From: DATEDA01 sp963789885
GTDB taxonomy: Bacteria; Pseudomonadota; Gammaproteobacteria; Burkholderiales; SG8-39
DNA: 64,000 nucleotides
Direction: 5' to 3'
Assembly: GCA_963789885.1 (NCBI GenBank)
Contig: CAWBNB010000016.1
Location: forward strand, 1-64,000
A model generated the notes under the pieces. That model was not told the DNA's origin, did no database searches, and worked only from the letters and a program-made list of their open reading frames with translations. Made by a program: the position numbers and the translations under genes. Below, one piece after another: positions 59,038 through 64,000 of the stretch. The stretch's first letter is position 1. The number at the start of each line of letters is the position of its first letter.

Positions 59038-60456
59038 ATGGACGCGGGAAGCTACAACTACAAGGTGGTCCGGCAGTTCGCGATCATGACCGTCGTCTGG
59101 GGTATCGTCGGCATGCTGGTCGGGGTGATCATCGCCACCCAGCTGATCCTCCCCGAGCTCACGTACGGCATCCCGTGGCTCTCGTACGGGCGGCTGCGTC
59201 CGCTGCACACCAACGCGGTCATCTTCGCGTTCGGCGGCTCGGCGCTGTTCGCGACCTCCTATTACGTCGTGCAGCGCACCTGCCAGGTCCGGCTGTTCGG
59301 TGACGGTCTGGCGGCATTCACGTTCTGGGGCTGGCAACTGGTGATCGTGGCGGCCGCGATCACGCTGCCGCTCGGCATCACGACGTCGAAGGAGTACGCC
59401 GAGCTCGAATGGCCGATCGACATCCTGATCACGTTCGTCTGGGTCGCGTACGCGGTGGTGTTCTTCGGCACCATCGCCAAGCGCAAGACGCCGCACATCT
59501 ACGTCGCGAACTGGTTCTTCGGCGCGTTCATCCTGACGGTCGCGCTGCTGCACGTCGTCAACAGCGCCGAGATGCCGGCGACGCTCTGGAAATCGTACTC
59601 GGCGTACGCCGGAGTGCAGGACGCGATGGTGCAGTGGTGGTACGGCCACAACGCCGTCGGGTTCTTCCTGACGGCAGGCTTCCTCGGGATGATGTACTAC
59701 TTCGTCCCGAAACAGGCCGGGCGGCCGATCTATTCCTACCGGCTCTCGGTGGTGCACTTCTGGGCGCTGATCTTCACCTACATGTGGGCCGGCCCGCATC
59801 ATCTCCACTACACCGCTCTTCCCGACTGGACGCAGTCGCTCGGCATGGTGTTCTCGCTCGTCCTGCTCGCGCCGTCGTGGGGCGGCATGATCAACGGCAT
59901 CATGACGCTCTCGGGCGCGTGGCACAAACTGCGCGATGATCCGATCCTCAAGTTCCTGATCGTATCGCTGTCCTTCTACGGGATGTCGACGTTCGAGGGT
60001 CCGATGATGTCGATCAAGACGGTGAACGCGCTGTCGCACTACACCGACTGGACCATCGGCCATGTCCACTCCGGCGCGCTAGGGTGGGTCGGGATGATCA
60101 GTATCGGCTCGATCTACTACCTGATCCCGCGGCTGTTCGGACAGACGCAGATGCACAGCGTCCGGCTGATCACGCTGCATTTCTGGGTCGCGACCATCGG
60201 CATCGTGCTCTACATCGCCGCGATGTGGATCGCGGGCGTGACGCAGGGGCTGATGTGGCGCGCGGTCAATCCCGACGGGACGCTCACCTATACCTTCGTC
60301 GAGTCGACCAAGGCGAGCATGCCCTTCTATGTGATCCGGCTGTGCGGAGGGCTGCTCTATCTCGCCGGCATGCTGGTCATGGCCTACAACGTGTGGAAGA
60401 CAGTTGTCGGTGCGAAGCCCGTTGATGCGCCGATCCCCGCCGTGGCGCACGCCTGA
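59038..60456 (+). CDS. ccoN: cbb3-type cytochrome c oxidase subunit I
   Basis: 472 residues from ATG 59038 with GAAGGGGAA upstream. Twelve or so hydrophobic helices, with heme and copper histidines in LHTNAVIFAFGGSALFATSY, WWYGHNAVGFFLTAGFLGMM, HFWALIFTYMWAGPHHLHYT and HVHSGALGWVG. It is the catalytic oxygen-reducing subunit of the high-affinity oxidase. First gene after the FNR box. Confidence 0.97.
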   Translation: MDAGSYNYKVVRQFAIMTVVWGIVGMLVGVIIATQLILPELTYGIPWLSYGRLRPLHTNAVIFAFGGSALFATSYYVVQRTCQVRLFGDGLAAFTFWGWQLVIVAAAITLPLGITTSKEYAELEWPIDILITFVWVAYAVVFFGTIAKRKTPHIYVANWFFGAFILTVALLHVVNSAEMPATLWKSYSAYAGVQDAMVQWWYGHNAVGFFLTAGFLGMMYYFVPKQAGRPIYSYRLSVVHFWALIFTYMWAGPHHLHYTALPDWTQSLGMVFSLVLLAPSWGGMINGIMTLSGAWHKLRDDPILKFLIVSLSFYGMSTFEGPMMSIKTVNALSHYTDWTIGHVHSGALGWVGMISIGSIYYLIPRLFGQTQMHSVRLITLHFWVATIGIVLYIAAMWIAGVTQGLMWRAVNPDGTLTYTFVESTKASMPFYVIRLCGGLLYLAGMLVMAYNVWKTVVGAKPVDAPIPAVAHA

Positions 60457-60476
60457 GCGGCCTCGAGGAGACGAAA

Positions 60477-61088
60477 ATGGCCTTCACGCATGCGGATATC
60501 GAGAAGAGCAACACGCTGCTCATCGTGCTGGTGCTCTTGGTCGTGAGCGTAGGCGGTCTGGTGGAGATCGTGCCGCTTTACTTCCAGCGCTCGACGACGC
60601 AGCCGGTCGCCGGTCTCAAGCCGTACGCGCCGCTGCAACTCGTCGGACGGGACATCTACGTGCGGGAGGGGTGCTACAACTGCCACTCGCAGATGATCCG
60701 GCCCTTCCGCGCCGAGACCGAGCGCTATGGCCACTACTCGGTGGCCGGCGAGTTCGTCTATGACCGCCCGTTCCAGTGGGGCAGCAAGCGCACCGGTCCG
60801 GACCTCGCGCGCGTCGGGGGTCGCTACAGCGACGACTGGCACCGGATCCACATGGTCAACCCGCGGGACGTGGTACCGGAGTCGATCATGCCGGGGTACC
60901 CCTGGCTCGCCGGGGCCTCGGCCAACCATGGCGATATCGAGGCGAAGATGGGGGCGCTCCGCCGCCTCGGCGTGCCCTACAGCGACACCGAGATCGCCGG
61001 CGCGCGGAAGGAGCTCGAAGGCAAGACGGAGCTCGACGCGCTCATCGGCTACCTCCAGGGCCTGGGCACCGCGTTGAAATCGAGGTAA
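60477..61088 (+). CDS. ccoO: cbb3-type cytochrome c oxidase subunit II
   Basis: 203 residues. An N-terminal membrane anchor (NTLLIVLVLLVVSVGGLVEI), then one c-type heme site EGCYNCHSQMIRPF and the distal methionine region SIMPGYPWL. It carries electrons to CcoN. GAGGAGAC lies before the ATG, 20 bases after ccoN. Confidence 0.97.
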   Translation: MAFTHADIEKSNTLLIVLVLLVVSVGGLVEIVPLYFQRSTTQPVAGLKPYAPLQLVGRDIYVREGCYNCHSQMIRPFRAETERYGHYSVAGEFVYDRPFQWGSKRTGPDLARVGGRYSDDWHRIHMVNPRDVVPESIMPGYPWLAGASANHGDIEAKMGALRRLGVPYSDTEIAGARKELEGKTELDALIGYLQGLGTALKSR

Positions 61089-61093
61089 TCGCG

Positions 61094-61267
61094 ATGGACA
61101 TCAACGACATCCGCGCTGCCATGACGGTGGCGAGCTTCCTCGCATTCGTCGGGATCGTGATCTGGGCGTATAGCGGCGGCCGCAAGCAGCGCTTCGACCG
61201 CGCCGCGCGCTCGGTGCTCGAGGAGGATGCGACGGACCGCGAGCGCGGCAGGGGAGAGGCGAAATGA
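61094..61267 (+). CDS. ccoQ: cbb3-type oxidase subunit CcoQ
   Basis: 57 residues. MDINDIRAAMTVASFLAFVG continues to VIWAYSGGRKQRFDRAA: a single membrane helix with a charged tail typical of CcoQ/FixQ. It stabilises the oxidase. It overlaps ccoP by four bases (ATGA). Confidence 0.92.
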   Translation: MDINDIRAAMTVASFLAFVGIVIWAYSGGRKQRFDRAARSVLEEDATDRERGRGEAK

Positions 61268-62187
61268 GCGACTTCACGAGCGGCTTCTGGCCGGCGTACA
61301 TCGCCATCATCTCGGTGGTGTCGATCCTGGCGTGCGCCGTGGTTCTGAAATCGCAGACGAAGCGGCGCGTAAAGGGGGCGCAGGTCGACACCACCGGACA
61401 CGTCTGGGACGAGGACCTGCGGGAGTGGAACAACCCGCTGCCGCGCTGGTGGATGTGGCTCTTCTACATCACGATCGTCTTCGCGCTCGTCTATCTCCTC
61501 TTCTATCCTGGCCTCGCGGCCTACGGCGGCCGCCTCGCCTGGACCTCCGTCGGCCAGTACGATGCCGAACGGACCAAGGCCGAGGCGACCTACGGCCCGA
61601 TCTTCGCGAAGTACCAGGGGATGCCGATCCCCGAGGTCGCCGCCGATCCCGATGCGATGGCGATCGCCCAGAACCTCTTCCTGCAGACGTGCGCGCAATG
61701 CCACGCCTCCGACGCACGCGGCAGCAAGGGGTTTCCGAACCTCACCGACGGCGACTGGCTGTGGGGCGGCGACCCGACGCGGATCGAGGAAACGATCCTC
61801 AGCGGGCGCACCGGAGTGATGCCGCCGCTCGGCCAGGCGCTCGGTCCCGACGGGACCAAGGACGTCGCCCACTACGTGATGTCGCTGTCCGGCTTGCCGA
61901 ACGATTCCATCCGCACGGCGCGCGGCAAGGAGAAGTTCCAGCAGACTTGCGTCGCGTGCCATGGTCCGGACGGGAAGGGCAACCCGGCGCTCGGCGCGCC
62001 GAACCTCACCGACCGGACGTGGCTCTACGGCGGCTCGGAGCCGGACATCATCGCCACGATCACCAACGGCCGGAGCGGGCAGATGCCCGCCCACAAGGAT
62101 TTCCTGGGCGAAGCCAAGGCCCACCTGCTTGCGGCTTACGTGTGGAGCCTGTCGCACCCCGAGGTGTCCAAGCGGGCGGCAAAGTGA
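61264..62187 (+). CDS. ccoP: cbb3-type oxidase diheme subunit III
   Basis: 307 residues. Two N-terminal membrane helices (YIAIISVVSILACAVVL, WLFYITIVFALVYLLFYPGL) with the family motif GHVWDEDLREWNNPLPRWW between. Two c-type heme sites follow: TCAQCHASD and TCVACHGPDGKGN. It accepts electrons from cytochrome c. Its ATG overlaps ccoQ. Confidence 0.97.
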   Translation: MSDFTSGFWPAYIAIISVVSILACAVVLKSQTKRRVKGAQVDTTGHVWDEDLREWNNPLPRWWMWLFYITIVFALVYLLFYPGLAAYGGRLAWTSVGQYDAERTKAEATYGPIFAKYQGMPIPEVAADPDAMAIAQNLFLQTCAQCHASDARGSKGFPNLTDGDWLWGGDPTRIEETILSGRTGVMPPLGQALGPDGTKDVAHYVMSLSGLPNDSIRTARGKEKFQQTCVACHGPDGKGNPALGAPNLTDRTWLYGGSEPDIIATITNGRSGQMPAHKDFLGEAKAHLLAAYVWSLSHPEVSKRAAK

Positions 62188-62200
62188 GCCCGACCCCGAT

Positions 62201-63631
62201 ATGAACAATCCGCGCGATGCCGCCGGCGCCGTCGTGTCACCGGCCCCCGCGCAGGAGCTCGAGCAGACCCTCTACGAGGTCCGCCGCAAGATCTATCCGC
62301 GGGCGGTGCACGGCTGGTTCGCCGGCTGGCGCTGGGCGCTGATCTGGCTCACGCAGCTACTCTTCTACGGCACCGCCTGGCTGCAGTGGAACGGGCGCCA
62401 GGCGGTGCTCTTCGACCTGGCCGCGCGGAAGTTCTACGTCCTCGGCTTCGTCTTCTGGCCCCAGGATTTCATCTACCTGACCGGGCTCCTCATCATCTCC
62501 GCGTTGTCGCTGTTCCTCTTCACGGCGATCGGCGGGCGGCTCTGGTGCGGCTATGCCTGTCCGCAGACGGTCTACACCGAGATCTTCATGTGGATCGAGC
62601 GCAAGATCGAGGGCGACCGGCAGGCGCGTATGCGGCTCGATTCGGGTCCGCTCGGGGCCCGGAAGCTCGCCCTGAAGGCAGCCAAGCACGCCGTCTGGAT
62701 CGCGGTGGCGCTCTGGACCGGCTTCACGTTCGTCGGCTACTTCACGCCGATCCGGGAGCTCGCGCGCGAGGTCCTCGCTTTCTCCACCGGACCGTGGGAG
62801 ACCTTCTGGATCCTCTTCTATGGCTTCGCCACCTACGGCAACGCCGGCTGGATGCGCGAGCAGGTCTGCAAGTACATGTGTCCGTACGCGCGCTTCCAGA
62901 GCGTGATGTTCGACCGGGACACGATGATCGTCACCTACGACGAGCGTCGCGGCGAGCCGCGCGGCGCGCGCTCCCGCAAGGCGGACTACAAGGCGGCGGG
63001 CCTCGGCGACTGCGTCGACTGCACGATGTGCGTGCAGGTCTGCCCGACCGGCATCGACATCCGGAACGGCTTGCAGTACGAGTGCATCGGGTGCGCGGCC
63101 TGCATCGATGCCTGCGACCAGGTGATGGACAAGATGGGCTACCCGCGCGGGCTCATTCGCTATTCGACCGAGAACGCAATCGCGAGCGGCTGGGATTCCA
63201 GCCGGGTGCTGAAGCGCGTCGCCCGGCCGCGGGTCTTCGTGTACGGCTCGATCCTGCTCGCCGTGTCCGCAGCGCTGCTCGTCTCGCTCTATCTCCGCGT
63301 GCCGCTCAAGGTCGACGTGCTCCGCGACCGCGCGAGCCTGAGCCGGGAGGTGGAGGGCGGGAAGATCGAGAATGTCTACCGGCTGCAGCTCATGAATACG
63401 CAGGAGAAAGCGCACCGGTACCGGATCGCCGTCTCGGGCCTCGACACGGTCGCGGTCGCGAGCGACGCGGAGGTCGAAGTCCCGGCCGCCAGCACGCGCC
63501 AGGTGCCGGTGCGGCTGCGCATCGACCCGGGCGCCGCCGGGAAGGGCTCGCACCGGATCGAGATCGAGGTGCAGGCGCTCGACGATCCGGGCATCGCGGC
63601 GCGCGAAAAATCGGTCTTCATGGTGAGGTGA
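62201..63631 (+). CDS. ccoG: cbb3 oxidase accessory ferredoxin-like protein CcoG
   Basis: 476 residues from ATG 62201. Membrane helices and the polyferredoxin motif: GGRLWCGYACPQTVYTEIF, REQVCKYMCPYARFQS, and two 4Fe-4S cluster sets CVDCTMCVQVCPTG and CIGCAACIDACDQVMDKMG. A C-terminal Ig-like domain follows. It is a copper/iron-handling assembly protein (FixG/RdxA). It lies 13 bases after ccoP. Confidence 0.93.
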   Translation: MNNPRDAAGAVVSPAPAQELEQTLYEVRRKIYPRAVHGWFAGWRWALIWLTQLLFYGTAWLQWNGRQAVLFDLAARKFYVLGFVFWPQDFIYLTGLLIISALSLFLFTAIGGRLWCGYACPQTVYTEIFMWIERKIEGDRQARMRLDSGPLGARKLALKAAKHAVWIAVALWTGFTFVGYFTPIRELAREVLAFSTGPWETFWILFYGFATYGNAGWMREQVCKYMCPYARFQSVMFDRDTMIVTYDERRGEPRGARSRKADYKAAGLGDCVDCTMCVQVCPTGIDIRNGLQYECIGCAACIDACDQVMDKMGYPRGLIRYSTENAIASGWDSSRVLKRVARPRVFVYGSILLAVSAALLVSLYLRVPLKVDVLRDRASLSREVEGGKIENVYRLQLMNTQEKAHRYRIAVSGLDTVAVASDAEVEVPAASTRQVPVRLRIDPGAAGKGSHRIEIEVQALDDPGIAAREKSVFMVR

Positions 63632-63633
63632 CG

Positions 63634-64000
63634 ATGGCAGCCGACCAAGTCCGCCCCTGGTATCGCGAGCCGTGGCCGTGGCTCCTCATTGCGCCGCCGG
63701 CGGCTTCGGTCGTGGTGGGCGTGGTGATGTGGACGCTCGCTGCGCGTACGAACGACGGCCTGGTCGTCGACGACTATTACAAGCAGGGACTGGCGATCAA
63801 CCAGGTCCTCGACCGGGAAGCACGCGCGCAGACGCTCGCGATCCGGGCGCTGTTGACGTTCAATCCGGAGCGGACGCGGGTGCGCCTGCAGCTCGCGGGC
63901 GACGGACCGCTGCCGGAGCGGGTCACGCTCCGGCTCGTTCATCCCACCCGTGCGGGGGAGGATCAGACGATCGCGCTTGCGGCGGTCGCGGGAGGGTTGT
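63634..64000 (+). CDS. ccoH: FixH/CcoH family protein, cut by window end
   Basis: At least 122 residues, truncated at 64000. WYREPWPWLLIAPPAASVVV continues to VMWTLAARTNDGLVVDDYYK, then QGLAINQVLDREARAQTLA: a single N-terminal helix and the VDDYYKQGLAIN motif of FixH. It aids cbb3 assembly. It begins three bases after ccoG. Confidence 0.92.
   Translation, partial: MAADQVRPWYREPWPWLLIAPPAASVVVGVVMWTLAARTNDGLVVDDYYKQGLAINQVLDREARAQTLAIRALLTFNPERTRVRLQLAGDGPLPERVTLRLVHPTRAGEDQTIALAAVAGGL

Overview
The window is high-GC DNA from a betaproteobacterium, most likely Burkholderiales-like. The evidence is a beta-type rrn operon (16S, tRNA-Ile, tRNA-Ala, 23S, 5S), the block parE-parC-ffs-dnaX-ybaB-recR, a PEP-CTERM protein, and a cbb3 oxidase locus with an FNR/ANR box. 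No taxon is proven from sequence alone.

Region 1 (1-20.3 kb) is an accessory island full of decayed mobile DNA. It holds a frameshifted IS630 element, a large serine recombinase fragment fused end to end with a ParB-like/DNA-methyltransferase fragment, a complete-looking IS3 element with terminal inverted repeats, and a metallo-beta-lactamase-fold fragment. It also holds a broken GNAT plus integrase-type transposase remnant, a group II intron without its reverse transcriptase lying directly behind a terminator hairpin, and a 5'-truncated IS110 transposase. Embedded here is the most interesting cargo (4.85-14.8 kb): an LCAT-like alpha/beta hydrolase, a transglutaminase-like/NACHT STAND NTPase, and a 1004-residue helical-repeat protein in tandem. 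Two decayed NACHT C-terminal fragments and a second, inverted helical-repeat paralogue follow. The two repeat proteins share a GRNAWY motif near the N-terminus and both end in RWWP. This looks like a split STAND-type surveillance or conflict system that has been duplicated and partly lost.

Region 2 (20.3-31.7 kb) carries a small promoter-driven ORF, a small CxxC protein, a diguanylate cyclase with an NMT1-type periplasmic sensor, a Tat-exported caspase-family protein and PlsB. A PHB-depolymerase-type esterase with a ribbon-helix-helix regulator, a small ORF, a 6PGDH-like oxidoreductase and an acyl-CoA dehydrogenase follow.

Region 3 (31.7-45.1 kb) is core genome: mnmC (one frameshift), parE, parC, 4.5S SRP RNA, dnaX, ybaB and recR, then a CaiB-type CoA-transferase and an ABC importer (binding protein, ATPase, permease).

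Region 4 (45.1-50.8 kb) is an rRNA operon whose strong promoter first reads through an initiator tRNA-fMet gene before boxA and 16S. It ends in a strong terminator.

Region 5 (50.9-55.8 kb) encodes a DSF quorum-sensing unit: an RpfG-type HD-GYP response regulator overlapping an RpfC-type hybrid kinase, convergent with an RpfF-type DSF synthase.

Region 6 (56.2-64 kb) is the cbb3 oxidase locus: ccoI (one frameshift), ccoS, a perfect FNR/ANR box, ccoN-ccoO-ccoQ-ccoP, ccoG and a truncated ccoH at the window edge. It serves microaerobic respiration. Single-base indels interrupt two otherwise intact housekeeping genes (mnmC, ccoI), so sequencing or assembly error should be considered.
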